A DNA stretch of 64,000 nt from Cantharellus purpuraceus (GCA_025174535.1 JALBUN010000018.1:496001-560000); one strand, 5' to 3'; counted from the first letter of the stretch, positions 34,901 through 46,550 are shown. Notes: a model not told the origin generated them from the letters alone. Translations and numbers: made by a program.

Positions 34901-36335
34901 TCCTTGGCACGTTTGTTCAATAGTTCTCACATGCGTTTCTGTTTAATGCACGAACCGACATGCGTGGCAGAGGCGCATCTTACTCGCCAAGCTTTGTTCG
35001 TTGCTCAGCTTCAGTCCATGAGCGGATCCACAATCTACAACCACCTTCCTCTGGTTCCAGTGCTTTATACATTCGTATCTTCTTTACTTCGCGGATAGGC
35101 AGCCAATCTGTCAACCTCTTTAACACTGGTGTATCCGTCATAAAGTGCGGTTCCTGCTATGGCCCCAAGCAAAGGCCCCGCCCGTGAGCCCCTTGTGCAA
35201 TATCCTGCTAGAAAGTGCCTGCACATTGTGAATAACCCATGAGACAGCATATGTCCAATATCCGTGCCATCGCCGATTCAACGCCTGTCGCAGCACGGAC
35301 ATTGCGAATGAATCCCTTCCAACCTGTACGCTCATTTCCCTTTTGTCCCTGCATTTACTTTGGTGCGTCACTCATTCTACTCCACATTAGCTCTCTTTTA
35401 TGGATATCATATCAGTATCATTTCGTATGCATTGTCATTGTTTCTGGACGACCTTGTGATTCTTCTAGTACTGTCAATGGTGCGGTCAATCTTTGCAATT
35501 CTTCCAAACTTAGGGGATGTAATTTGTGCTTTGGTTATGTTATGATATTTGAGTCGTATGCCTTGCTGAGTCTGAAGTGAGTAGGGGGTCGTATATGTAT
35601 GCGTCGTAATATATTTCGTAGGCGTCGTACAGCCTTGTGGGTGAGTTCAATGGATAGATACGAATGAGAAGAATATAGATTGATCGAGATGTCGACGAAT
35701 CTCGAAGAAACACAGAAGTTATGATGAGAACAGCATTTTAGCTTCCTAACACTGCAGGAAAGGTTGACTCTCAAACTCAGTGTATTTAAGACTTTGAAAT
35801 AAAGTACATACAGCACTCAAATTTGGTTCTAGAGAACTGAATTTTAGCACACTCAAGTGGTTCCTCTGCCTCAGACATGTACTGAAATCTCAGAATGCCA
35901 ATGTCACTTGACATGCCAGAATGAACTGATTTCCTGTGCCTCTAAGCACTGAGTAGAAGTGAATAATACCCTTTATAGGTTGGAATATACACATACAGTT
36001 ACTTATAACTAGTATCAAAAACCATGCAGCAACTGCTGTGTTTACCAGTGCTCACCAGTAAACATGCCCCTGTTGAAAACTGAAATGACTGAAAATACAG
36101 TAAATGCAAGTGATGAAAACATGAATGCAAGTGTGGACAAGTGATGACTGAGGAATATTTGGTTGCATGATTTGAAACATGACTATATCAGAAGAAAAAT
36201 AAGCATGGATGTCAGAACATAGTTTGAGAATCTCACCTTTCAGTGAAATTTTCTGGTGCTAGATGAAGAGGGCTCATTGACAGTTGCCTGGCAGTATTGT
36301 AAGCATACAGATTGAGATAAGTACTACATATGACT
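31935..36335. other. Intergenic; grades into repeat-rich DNA after about 35600
   Basis: No gene is supported. A short AT-rich patch with a doubled CTACAAGAAAAAA unit lies at 32509-32537. From about 35600 the base composition and phrasing change to the style of the retroelement region. I could not assign 35600-36335 to a named element. Confidence 0.45.
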
Positions 36336-36830
36336 ACTGTTATGATTATATTCATTAATGCCCAGATCCCCATCCAATCCCTCAGATCCCCATGCATATG
36401 AAATCTATACTCCATTTGGAAGCCATTCATCTCCCATAGTCCATCCAATCATCATTGTGACTCCGCCCATCTGTCCCCAGTCCACTGATGCATCAGCATC
36501 ACCATAGGAACTGGACATCCATCCCTGTTGGATTCAGACATATTCATGTAAGGCCATCAGCCTTGGAGATCCATCACCAGAGTAATTATTATTAGATTTC
36601 AAATATGTATTTAAGTTGTGCTACTGGGGACTTCATTCCCCAGTTCGAATATTGAATCATGCCTAGCTCCTAAGTCTGATCCAAACTATCTAATTCATAC
36701 TCTGTCTCCAAAATCTTGGACACAGGTATTAGTGAGGGTGCAGCACATAAGCTGAAGCCAAGTCCATTCCAACCCCCATGATGCACCTGACACCTACTCT
36801 GACTCCAATCCAGGTTCCAACCTCCCATTG
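36336..36830 (+). repeat. Repeat C, copy 1 (left arm of an inverted pair)
   Basis: About 495 bp matches 38466-39270 in inverted orientation, allowing for the minisatellite that has grown in the other arm. Shared blocks include the ATTCATTAATGCCCAGATCC end, GATGCATCAGCATCACCATAGGAAC, and ATTCCAACCCCCA near the inner end. A third partial copy is at 52858-53075. It is probably a terminal repeat of a retroelement, since gag debris starts about 95 bp inward. Confidence 0.75.
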
Positions 36831-36924
36831 GACCTAGTGCATAACAGTCTATTCAAACTGCCACACTCACTTCTACCCAATGCCATGCCCCACTGTCAAT
36901 TCTGAATGTGCATGAACAGTCAAA

Positions 36925-38465
36925 GTGCCTGCCCCCAGCATCAAGACCATCCCCAAAGTCATTGAAGAGCCAACAGGCCACATAGAGTCTGTAGATGAAG
37001 AAGGCAACACTCCACCTCTGCTAAACCTTGCAGAGGCCATCTCCCAACTTACCAGCATCCATATCCCGCAGGCTTCTAAGTCCCAGACCTTGGTCTGGGA
37101 ACCCAACCCCTTTGACGGCTCTGACCTGTGCAAACTCCAACCGTTCCTGGTGCAATGCCGGTTGAACTTCCATGACTGCCCTGATGCATTTACATCCAAT
37201 CAGGTGAAGGTCACCTTTGCCATGTCCTATCTCAAGGATACCGCACTAGACTACTTTGAGCCAGTGCTCATGGACAACTCTGATGACCCTATATGGTCAG
37301 AGGAATACTCCAACTTCATCTCTGAACTCTGGACCAATTTTGGTCCTTACAACCCTGAAGCCAATGCTGAGAATGAACTTGATCAATGTTACATCCTGTA
37401 ACACCAAGTCCAATCTCTGGATCTCCATCTCCTTCATCTCCATTCTCCATCAACTCCACCTCCGTCAACTCCACCTCCATCAACTCCACCTCTGTCAACC
37501 CTGAACTCCATTATTGTTCTCCTTATAAGTAGTTTCTTCTTATGGGTTACAACAAACCTCTTTCTTTTTATATTGTTTAGTTTTAGTTCGGACTTGGGTC
37601 CAAACTCCAAACTCCTTTCCATGTTGTACTCCATATCTGCCTTATTGTCTTATTGTTTTAGTTTCAGCATTCAATTCTCCACATACTTATATGGGCTACT
37701 CTCTGTCTATTACAGTAGTTCGTATATCAACTAAGATTTGCCCCATTAATTTCTTGGTTGCTAGCTTCTTGACAAGTCTAACTCCAGATCCTTGATCCAA
37801 CTCCATACTCCGAACTCTGAAATATTGGACCAATGATCCAAGGGGGTGCAACACACAAGTTGAAGCCAAGTCCACTTGATCCAACTCAATAGTTATTGTT
37901 CATTCTGTCTCTGGTTGAACTGGAACAGTAAAGTCCCTTCCTCTTCTTCACTAGCAGCCAAACTCTGGTTATCTCCTTTGAACTCTGAGTTTTCCAGCCC
38001 TTAACAATCGACTTTGGATGAAGGAAATCACAAAATCGCTAAGTACATTATGAGCTTCCAACAGCTAGCCCCAAAAGTCCAATGGGGCAATGCTGCACTC
38101 TGATGTCAATTTTACATTGGTCTCCCATCCCGCATCAAGGGGTCCAACAAGAGGCCACAAATAACTCTGGCCAGAAACCAAACACTGGCAATGCCACTGC
38201 ATCTGGTTCCAGCCAGAATAACTCCAGTTCCAGCAATAACTCCAGAGTTCACAAGGGTGCTCCAGACCTCTCATCCAAACTGGGTAAGGATGGCAAACTT
38301 ACCCAACAGGAATGCCAGTGCCACATGGACAACAATCTGTTTGTTCTGCAGAAAGGCTGGTCACCAAGCCAAGGATTGCAACAAGGCAACTTCGTCTACT
38401 TCAAAAGTAAAGGCCTGCACCGCCAATGCTACAGAGGACAAGTCCAATGCCAAGTGTTACACACT
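36925..38465 (+). pseudogene. gag remnant (type E) interrupted by a solo LTR B
   Basis: The first part, 36925-37386, encodes a gag capsid-like region with PNPFDGSDL, KLQPFLVQCRLNFHDCPDAF and YLKDTALDYFEP. It is interrupted by a 620-bp LTR at 37387-38006. It resumes at 38007-38465 with HKIAKYIMSFQQLAP and a broken zinc-knuckle region (CRKAGHQAKDCNK, readable at about 38351-38390). Frames change in the second part. This is the nucleocapsid and capsid of a Ty3/gypsy element. A related gag lies on the minus strand at 43830-45110. Pol is absent; repeat C follows directly. Confidence 0.8.
37387..38006 (+). mobile_element. Solo LTR B inserted in gag
   Basis: A 620-bp sequence begins TGTTACATCCTGTAACACC and ends CCAGCCCTTAACA. 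Its flanks are ATCAA on the left and ATCGA on the right, a 5-bp target duplication with one later change. The gag frame is continuous across it once it is removed. The outer end itself contains a small palindrome (TGTTACATCCTGTAACA). Confidence 0.8.
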
Positions 38466-39270
38466 GTGTCTGATGGGGGGTTGGAACCTGGGTCAGAGTG
38501 GGTGTTGGGGTGCATTGTGGGGGTTGGAATGGACTTGGCTTCAGCTTATGTGCTGCACCCTCACTTATACCTGGGTCCAAGATTTTGGAGATGGAGTACG
38601 ACTTAGTTAGTTTGGATTGGACTTGGGAGCTAGGCATGATTTGATATTTGAACTGGGGGATGAAGTCCCCAGTAGTATGACTTAAATACACATGGAATCT
38701 AATAATAATTACTCCGGTGATGGATCTCCAAGGCTGATGGCCTTACATGAATATGTCTGAGTCTGATGGGAACAGATGTCTGGTTCCTATGGTGATGCTG
38801 ATGCATCAATTGGAACCGGAGGTGGATGAGTGAGATTGATGGTGATGGACTTATGGAGATGTGATGGTTTCCAAATGGAGTATAGATTTCATATGCGTGG
38901 GGATCTGGGTAGATTGGATGGGGATCTGGGTAGATTGGATGGGGATCTGGGTAGATTGGATGGGGATCTGGGTAGATTGGATGGGGATCTGGGTAGATTG
39001 GATGGGGATCTGGGTAGATTGGATGGGGATCTGGGTAGATTGGATGGGGATCTGGGTAGATTGGATGGGGATCTGGGTAGATTGGATGGGGATCTGGGTA
39101 GATTGGATGGGGATCTGGGTAGATTGGATGGGGATCTGGGTAGATTGGATGGGGATCTGGGTAGATTGGATGGGGATCTGGGTAGATTGGATGGGGATCT
39201 GGGTAGATTGGATGGGGATCTGGGTAGATTGGATGGGGATCTGGGCATTAATGAATATAGTCATAACAGT
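38466..39270 (-). repeat. Repeat C, copy 2 (right inverted arm), with minisatellite
   Basis: This is the inverted counterpart of 36336-36830. The two arms enclose the gag remnant. This arm is about 310 bp longer because of a 21-bp minisatellite at 38900-39245. Confidence 0.75.
38900..39245. repeat. Minisatellite, 21-bp unit, about 16 copies
   Basis: The unit GGTAGATTGGATGGGGATCTG repeats almost perfectly about 16 times. Because 21 is a multiple of three and the unit lacks stops in several frames, long spurious frames run through it on both strands. The other repeat C copies carry only one or two decayed units, so the array expanded in this copy. Confidence 0.95.
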
Positions 39271-39327
39271 ATCTCTCCATTAAGGCTGAGCCCTTGAGGC
39301 CTCATGTCTGTGGATTGAATAGGTGAG

Positions 39328-40495
39328 ATGGTTGGGTGCAGTTGGAGTTATACTGGGGGGTCTGGAGATATATACAAGGAGGGGCATGTTGAGGTCTTAT
39401 CCTCAACAATGTTGAATCCTTTTGCAAACATAAGTGTGGCTGAGCTCGAGCAGTTGCTCCTGGCCCAATGGAAAGAAGAGGAGGAGAAGGCAGAGGAGCA
39501 GAGGTGGAAGGAGGAGGAGGAGGCAGGACGGAGACAGAAGGAGGAGGAGGAGGCAGGATGGAGACAGAAGGAGGAGGAGGAGGCAGGATGGAGACAGAAG
39601 GAGGAGGAGGAGGCAGGATGGAGACAGAAGGAGGAGGAGGAGGCAGGATGGAGACAGAAGGAGGAGGAGGAGGCAGGATGGAGACAGAAGGAGGAGGAGG
39701 AGGAGGCAGGATGGAGACAGAAGGAGGAGGAGGAGGCAGGATGGAGACAGAAGGAGGAGGAGGAGGCAGGATGGAGACAGAAGGAGGAGGAGGAGGCAGG
39801 ATGGAGACAGAAGGAGGAGGAGGAGGCAGGATGGAGACAGAAGGAGGAGGAGGAGGCAGGATGGAGACAGAAGGAGGAGGAGGAGGCAGGATGGAGACAG
39901 AAGGAGGAGGAGGAGGCAGGATGGAGACAGAAGGAGGAGGAGGAGGCAGGATGGAGACAGAAGGAGGAGGAGGAGGCAGGATGGAGACAGAAGGAGGAGG
40001 AGGAGGCAGGACGGAGACAGAAGGAGGAGGTGGTGGTGGTGGTGGTGGAATGGAGACAGAAGAAGGAGGAGGAGGAGGCAGGATGGAGACAGAAGGAGGA
40101 GGAGGAGGCAGGATGGAGACAGAAGGAGGAGGAGGAGGCAGGATGGAGACAGAAGGAGGAGGAGGAGGCAGGACGGAGACAGAAGGAGGAGGAGGAGGCA
40201 GGACGGAGACAGAAGGAGGAGGAGGAGGCAGGACGGAGATAGAAGGAGGGGGAGGAGATGGAACAGAGATGGAAGGAGGAGAAGGAAGCAGAGCGGAGAC
40301 AGAGGGAGGAAGAGGCAAAGGCAGAGCAAGCTCACAAGGTCAAGGAGCTTGTGGCCACAATGGAGGCTGCAAGGCTGAAGGAAGTGGAGGAACAGGCACA
40401 TGAACTAGAGGCCACCATGGAGGTAGAGGAGGAGGTGACCAGGGCAGGGGCAACTAGTCAACCAGGGAGTCCAAGCATGCCAATATGGATGCGGG
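39328..40495 (+). pseudogene. Retroelement-associated acidic coiled-coil gene (N-terminal part), truncated by LTR A
   Basis: The likely start is the ATG at 39409 (MLNPFANISVAELEQLLLAQ); the frame is open from 39328. Then follow about 24 copies of a 10-residue unit of the type KEEEEAGWRQ, predicted as a highly charged helix. After a frame change near 40240 the same protein continues from about 40258 (KEEKEAERRQREEEAKAEQ, then LVATMEAARLKEVEEQAHEL) to SQPGSPSMPI. There an LTR A copy begins at 40496. A short homologous 5' fragment lies inverted at 42921-43063. The region after the helix resembles 62360-62440 of the cysteine-cluster gene, so the two may be halves of one gene type. Function unknown. 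Confidence 0.55.
39525..40260. repeat. Minisatellite, 30-bp unit, about 24 copies
   Basis: The unit AGGATGGAGACAGAAGGAGG plus AGGAGGAGGC repeats almost perfectly. One variant unit has an extra AGG triplet near 39690, and one has a GGT microsatellite near 40029-40050. It is purine-rich on the plus strand throughout. It encodes the acidic 10-residue repeats in one frame and stays open in several others on both strands. Confidence 0.95.
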
Positions 40496-40822
40496 TGTTT
40501 TGGAACCTGAAAAATTATGGTGTTAGGGCAAACTCTAAATCACCACAATTCCATGAATGAACAGCTGAGAAGAATATCAAATCCTACTGCAGCACAACTC
40601 TAGAAATGATTTAACATTTGTACTTTGGTTACAATCTGTTGTAATGGTCAATGCAGATGATATGCAGGAAGGTAATACATTTCTTAGCAGTAGAGAATGA
40701 ATAAGACTTCCAGAGTCTAGAGTTCACAGATGCTTAGGGGTCCAGATATTCCAAAAAGAGGGGAATGCACTTAGAGGCTAGAGGAAGTAGGTGGATGAAT
40801 CTGACCATCCAACCAGTGACAT
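40496..40822 (-). mobile_element. LTR A, partial copy 1
   Basis: It starts TGTTTTGGAACCTG and follows the LTR A sequence up to CAACCAGTGACAT. There it is joined head-on to another partial LTR A in the opposite orientation. It truncates the acidic-repeat gene. Confidence 0.8.
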
Positions 40823-41419
40823 TGTATGGGAACCACCTTTTCCCTATCAAATTCTATTTATGCAGCACCAATGTGCTCTATTTCACTTTTCCATTCCTAA
40901 ATATCAGCATATACATGGTGCTCATACCTGGAATGGACTTATTCAAATATTCTCTATTTTTCCATATTTTTTCAGGAATATTCCATGCAGAACTTGGCCC
41001 AGAATGCTCTTATTCTGCTGTGCTACAGTTGTGGACCCATAGGTGCCCACAAACCTTCACACAGTTAGCACTCCACCTCTGGACCAGGCATTTGGCCTGA
41101 ATTCAAGCTCAGATGTCTCTGATCAATAAATATTCTCTAACTTGACAACCACAGCCTCTCAGGGCAAAATTTTCCATGGAGATTATGATCTGAGATGTGG
41201 CTATCTATGGCTGTGCAAACCAGTGCAAAAAACAGGGTGGATACCCTTCTTTCTGCCTGATCAGTGCCTAGTTCAGGGATCAGAGCAGGTGATTGGCTTG
41301 GAATATTCTACCCCTTTCCATAACATTCTAGCTGTTTCCTTCTATTATTAGATAGAACATTACAGAACCATTATTAAGCCCCTGATCAGTGTTAGTGCAG
41401 TGATCAGAACCTGTGATTG
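40823..41419 (+). mobile_element. LTR A, partial copy 2
   Basis: It starts at the other LTR end, TGTATGGGAACCACC, and runs to CTGTGATTG, where an LTR B fragment begins exactly at its TGTTAAGC end. It is the inverted match of about 42330-42920. Confidence 0.8.
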
Positions 41420-41529
41420 TGTTAAGCTCTGGGACAACTTGGGGTTCAATGGGAAATGACTGGAGTTCGGCTGCTAGTAAAGAGGGAGATGGGACTTTAC
41501 TGTTCCAGTTCAACCGGAGACAGAGTGGG
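41420..41529 (-). mobile_element. LTR B fragment
   Basis: TGTTAAGCTCTGGGACAACTTGG through GACAGAGTGGG matches 45122-45231. It is cut at 41530 by the next LTR A. Confidence 0.8.
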
Positions 41530-42920
41530 TGTTTTGGAACCTGCAAAATTATGGTGTTAGGGAAAACTCTAAATCACCACAATTCCGTGAATGAACAGCT
41601 GAGAAGAATATCAAACCCTGCTGTAGCACAACTCCAGAAACAATTTAACATTTGTACTTTGGTTACAATCCTTTGTATTGGTCAATGCAGACTATACCCA
41701 GAAAAGTAATACATTTCTTAGCAGCAAGAAATGAATAAGACTTCCAGAGTCTAGAGTTCATGGACACTTAGGGGTCCAGATATTCTGAAAAGAGGGGAAT
41801 GCACTTAGAGGCTAAAGGAAGTAGGTGGATGAATCCAACCATCCAACCAGTGGCACTCTGAAGTGGGTTACAGCGATGTGTGAAGTAGTCTAGCAACTGC
41901 TTCACATGAGTTCAAGCTTCTAATGCTCTGCAAAGGCAGTACGCACTAGTAACTTAAACAAGAGCACTAATGGCAGGACTATTGACAGACAATCTCACCC
42001 TGTAGATTTGTAGTCATGTGAGGCAGATACTACACTCATGCCCAAAGCAGGAATATCACTACTTCGAATGCACAACTGTAAAAGATCCTTGAACTGGTAA
42101 TCAACAGTTACTGAGATATAGAGGATGACACTGTATGTCACTCTAGTCACACTGGTGTGCAGAAGATGGGTAGGATATGTTGTTATTTCAGAGGCAGAAT
42201 GACCTCCTTATATATTGTATTTGCAGGGGCTGACTAATGCTTCTGGAATATTCTACCTATTAATAGATGGAAACTACTGGAAGGTTGTGGAAGGTGGAAG
42301 AAAGGGGTAGAATATTCCAAGCCAATCACAGGTTCTGATCACAGCACTAACACTGATCAGGGGCTTAATAATGGTTCTGTAATGTTCTATCTAATAATAG
42401 AAGGAAACAGCTAGAATGTTATGGAAAGGGGTAGAATATTCCAAGCCAATCACCTGCTCTGATCCCTGAACTAGGCACTGATCAGGCAAAAAGAAAGGTG
42501 TCCACCCTGTTTTCTGCACTGGTTTGGACAGCCATGGATAGCCACATCTCAGGTGATGATCTGGATGGAAAATAGTGCCCTGAGAGGCTGTGGTTGTCAA
42601 GTTAGAGAATATTTATTGATCAGAGACATCTGAGCTTGAATTCAGGCTGAATGCCTGGTCCAAAGGGGGAGAGCCGGCTGTGGGAAGGTTTGTGGGTGCC
42701 TATGGGTCCACAACTGTAGCACAGCAGAAATAAATGATTCTGGGCCAAGTTCTGCATGGAATATTCCTGAAAAAAATATGGAAAAATAGAGAATATTTGA
42801 ATAAGTCCATTCCAGGTACAAGCATCAAATATATGCTGATATTTAGGAATGGAAAAGCAAAGTATAGCACATTGGTGCTGCATAAATAGGATTTGATAGG
42901 GAAAAGGTGGTTCCCATACA
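41530..42920 (-). mobile_element. LTR A, full-length copy 3
   Basis: This is a complete 1391-bp LTR from TGTTTTGGAACCTGC to GGTTCCCATACA. The ends are an imperfect inverted repeat (GGAACC/GGTTCC) with TG..CA termini. The flanks are GTGGG and CTGCC, so no target duplication; this copy has been rearranged after insertion. Confidence 0.85.
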
Positions 42921-43063
42921 CTGCCTCCTCCTCCTCCTTCCGTCTCTGCTCCTCTTCTTCTTCCTTTCATCAGGCCAGGAGCAACTGCTCAAGCTTGGCC
43001 ACACTCATGTTTGCCAAAGGGTTCGACATTGTTGAGGATAAGACCTCAATCATGTCCCTCCTT
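42921..43063 (-). pseudogene. Inverted 5' fragment of the acidic coiled-coil gene
   Basis: The minus-strand reading matches 39385-39530: GAGGTCTTATCCTCAACAATG, then the ANMSVAKLEQLLLA-like start, then the first GGAGGAGG repeat unit. It is caught between two LTR A segments. Confidence 0.7.
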
Positions 43064-43226
43064 GTCTGCATTGACCAATACAAGGGATTGTAACCAAAGT
43101 ACAAATGTTAAATTGTTTCTGGAGTTGTGCTGCAGCAGGGTTTGATATTCTTCTCAGCTGTTCATTCATGGAATTGTGGTGATTCAGAGTTTGCCCTAAC
43201 ACCATAATTTTGCAGGTTCCAAAACA
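43064..43226 (+). mobile_element. LTR A, partial copy 4 (right end only)
   Basis: It carries the terminal 160 bp of LTR A, from TCTGCATTGACCAATACAAG to GGTTCCAAAACA. It truncates the gag-protease remnant that follows. Confidence 0.8.
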
Positions 43227-45121
43227 GGTAGGGTATTGGCATGGGTTTTGCTAAAGATGTCTGTGAATTTGTGATATTCAGTTGGAACATTTCTCATTTC
43301 AACCAGAGGGTCCTTGGAGTTCCTTGGAACTGTGGAGGAGATGAACAACTTGAATGTTTACACATTGGCTCAGAAGGAGTCATGGGTGGAGGTTGCTGCA
43401 TTGACAAAAGCAATTTTCAGAGCAACATGTGGAGACAGAGTTATGGAGTTGAGTGGAGCTGATGCTACCAACTCAGATGGTGCCAAGGATTTAGTCTCTA
43501 TTGGAGTTCAGAATGAGATACTGCCCAATACCCAGTCAATCAATGGATTGTAGTGGGTGAGCCAGTTGTGTCCCAGAACTGCCAAGCAACTAACATCCAA
43601 TGGAGTTACTAAAAAGTAATGGAGTGGGTTTCTCCTGCAGGAAAACAGAGTGGCAAGTCAATTGTGGATTTAATAACGGAGTTAGAGGATCCATTGAAGA
43701 GCCGTAATGGAATCAGAGTGATGTCTTCAGTGTGGAGATGATGTCCAGAGATAAATGAAGAATCAAGGAAACAATGAGTGGCACCAGAGTCCACTAGGGT
43801 TGGGATTGGAGTTGAGGGGATGAGATCAGAGGTGAGTCAGAGTGTCAAGGAGTTAGGGTCTGAAAGAGCAGATGCATTGAGACATAGCTCCACGAAGGCA
43901 CCAGTGAGTTCAATGTAACTCTTGTCCAGTGCCAGAGCCAGAGGGTTGCTGATTATTTTTTTTGGCTCTGTAGCCTTGGCTTTGGAGCTCTTGTTGGACT
44001 TGTTGTCCATTGTAGCAGCACAAGCCTTCATAGCTGCTGAGGTGTTCTTTGGGCGATCCTTGGCAATGTGACCTACTCATCCACAAAAGAGACAGAGGTT
44101 CTGCTTGATATGATGCTGTTGTTCCTGTGGAGTAAGTTTACCATCTTTACCTAGCTTGGTAGAGAGGTCAGGGGTCTGCTTCAGAGTTCCAGAGGTAGAT
44201 GCTGTAGGGGGTTGGATCTGGGGTTACTGGATTTACCAGAGTTGGACTGCTTCTTGTTGTCACTGCCCTGGGTGTTGGAGGAAGAAGTGGACTTGCCCTT
44301 GTCATGGGACTTGTCCTGATTCTTGCCCAAGGAGGTCTCTCAAGCTACCTTGGAGTGTCATTCCCAATACTGAGCATTGATGGACTGTACTAAAGTCCTG
44401 AGTTTGGATAGGGTGACTGGTTTGCCTACTCTGGCAACTTTGTCCTTAATTCAGGATGGAAGGCCATTGTATAATTGACATTGCAGTGCAGCATTTCCCC
44501 ATGGGACATGAGCAGCTAGTCAATTGAACTCAACTAGATACTCAGTGATCTGCTGGTTATCATGCATTTGGAGATTCTCAAGTTCAGCCTCAGCTTTGGC
44601 CTCCAGGTCATGAGGTCCAAAATTGGTTTTCAATTTGGACATGAACTCGGAGTAGTCATCTAGCCAAGAGGCTTTGGAATTAGAGGTCAGGGTGGGTTCG
44701 AACCAATCAAGTGCAGTTCCCTTTAAATAAGATAGAGCATAAGTAACTTTAGCACTACTATTGGAGAACGCATCAGGATGGTCATGGAAGTTGAGGGTGC
44801 ATTGCATAAGGAAGGGTTGGAGTTTGTGGGAATTGGATCCGTTGAAGTTATCTGGTTCTCAGACCTTGGTCTGAGCAGAGGATGTCTTTGGAGATGATAT
44901 GGAGTTAGCCAACATACTGAGGGCTTCCGCAAGGTTAGGGATTGGGATGGATGAGGAATTGGCTGGAGGAGTGCCTTCCTGGAGTTCAGCCTCAAGCTCC
45001 TGATTGGATACTGGAGCTTCTCCAGGGACTTCCTCAATGGTGGTGGGTGGTACTCCTGCTTGGATGGAGGTTTGGGTGCTTTGGGGGGGCATGATGATTG
45101 AGGGTAGTAGTTCATATATAC
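43227..45121 (-). pseudogene. gag-protease remnant (type E), minus strand
   Basis: Reading leftward from just inside LTR B (45122), the gag begins near 45092 (MPPQSTQTS). It continues through IPNLAEALSMLANS and the capsid segment LNFHDHPDAF, YLKGTALDWFEP and TNFGPHDLEAKAEAELENL (44520-44807). A zinc-knuckle area with damage lies near 44070-44100. An aspartic protease follows with an intact MDSGATHCFLDSSF active-site block (43609-43794). Frames change several times and reverse transcriptase is missing, because LTR A truncates the element at 43226. It belongs to the Ty3/gypsy group and is related to 36925-38465. Confidence 0.8.
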
Positions 45122-45984
45122 TGTTAAGCTCTGGGACAACTTGGGGTTCAATGGGAAATGGCCAGAGTTCAGCTGCTAGTAAAGAGGGAGATGGGACTTT
45201 ACTGTTCCAGTTCAACCAGAGACAGAGTGGGAGCAATACTATTGAGTCAGATTGAGTGGACGAAACCCCTCAGATTGTCGGTCCAATATTTTGGAGTACA
45301 GAGTTGGATCAGGGATCGAGGGTTCAACTTGTTAAGAAGGTACTTGTCAAGAAGCTAGCAACCAAGAAGTTAATGGGGCAAATCTTAGTTGATATACGAA
45401 CTACTGTAATAGACAGAGAGTAGCCCATATAATTATGTGGAGAATTGAATGCTAAAACTAAAATGAGAAGACAATAAGGTGGATATGGAGTACAACATGG
45501 AAAAGAGTTTGGAGTTCAGACCCAAGTCTGAACTTTACTAAGCAATATAGAACATGAGGTTTGTTGTAACCCATAAGAAGAAACTACTTGTGAGGAGAAC
45601 AATAAGAAAAGAGTTCAGGGTTGACAGAGGTGGAGTTGGCGGAGGTGGAGTTGATGGATAATGGAGATGAAGGAGGTGGAGATCCAGAGATCAGACTTGG
45701 TGTTACTGTTTTGGAACCCGCAAAATTATGGTGTTAGGGCAAACTCTAAATCACCACAATTCTGTGAATGAACAGCTGAGAAGAATATCAAATCCTACTG
45801 CAGCACAACTCCAGAAACAATTTAATGTTTGTACTTTGGTTACAATCCATTGTAATGGTCAATGCAGACGATATGCAGGAAGGTAATACATTTCTTAGCA
45901 GTAGGGAATGAATAAGACTTCCAGAGTCTAGAGTTCACGGATGCTTAGGGGTCCAGATATTCCAAAAAGAGGGGAATGCACTTA

Positions 45985-46550
45985 GACGCTTGTTCGGAAT
46001 CATGTCAGTATACAATATCCTGATGTATAAGAGATATACATCAGGATTTCAATGATACATAAAGCCAGGGAGTTACAATTTGGATATCTTAAAAGATTTT
46101 GGATGTGTGAAATTTTCATAAATATAAACATATATTCTATATTTTAATAAACTTTAAAAGATAAGATATTTGGTTGAGATGAACATAATTATTTACATGG
46201 ATATAATAGGAATGTATGTATTAATATAATTGGTATTATATAGGGTATTTAGATATACAAATACCAGGTGGGGATTAAAGATAGTTCAAATTATGTTACA
46301 GGTATTGTATAAGAAAGAATCAATGATATTTGGATGTTCCCTCAAGAGAGTTGCCACCACTAAATCAGGAAAAAAAGAATTATTTTTGAGAATTATGCCA
46401 AAATATCACAATATGTTTTAATCTAGTATATTGTGTAAAATTTGAGAATCACGTTGAAATATGAAAATGAGTTTTAATCTAAGAGTGTTGTGTAAAATTT
46501 GAGGAAAATAGGTCGTATATACGTATTTGTTGTATTTCTGAACAAGCGTC
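45985..46550 (-). mobile_element. MITE copy 3 (566 bp)
   Basis: Its ends are GACGCTTGTTCGGAATC and the inverted GACGCTTGTTCAGAAAT, flanked by TTA on both sides (45982-45984, 46551-46553). The interior is AT-rich and non-coding. Its orientation is opposite to copies 1 and 2. Removing it restores the LTR A sequence GCACTTAGAGGC. Confidence 0.9.

Noticed and set aside
36340..39260. CRISPR-like array for the 21-bp units
   Set aside because: There are no unique spacers between the units; it is a direct tandem array in a fungal genome.
38830..39297. ORFs of about 120-155 codons through the 21-bp array
   Set aside because: Same artefact; the sequence is a repeat C arm, and the unexpanded copies show no such gene.
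39302..40403. Very long ORFs on both strands through the 30-bp array (Pro-rich, Leu-rich, Arg-rich, Gly-rich)
   Set aside because: They are shadows of a repeat unit whose length is a multiple of three; only the acidic frame continues into non-repeat coding sequence on both sides.
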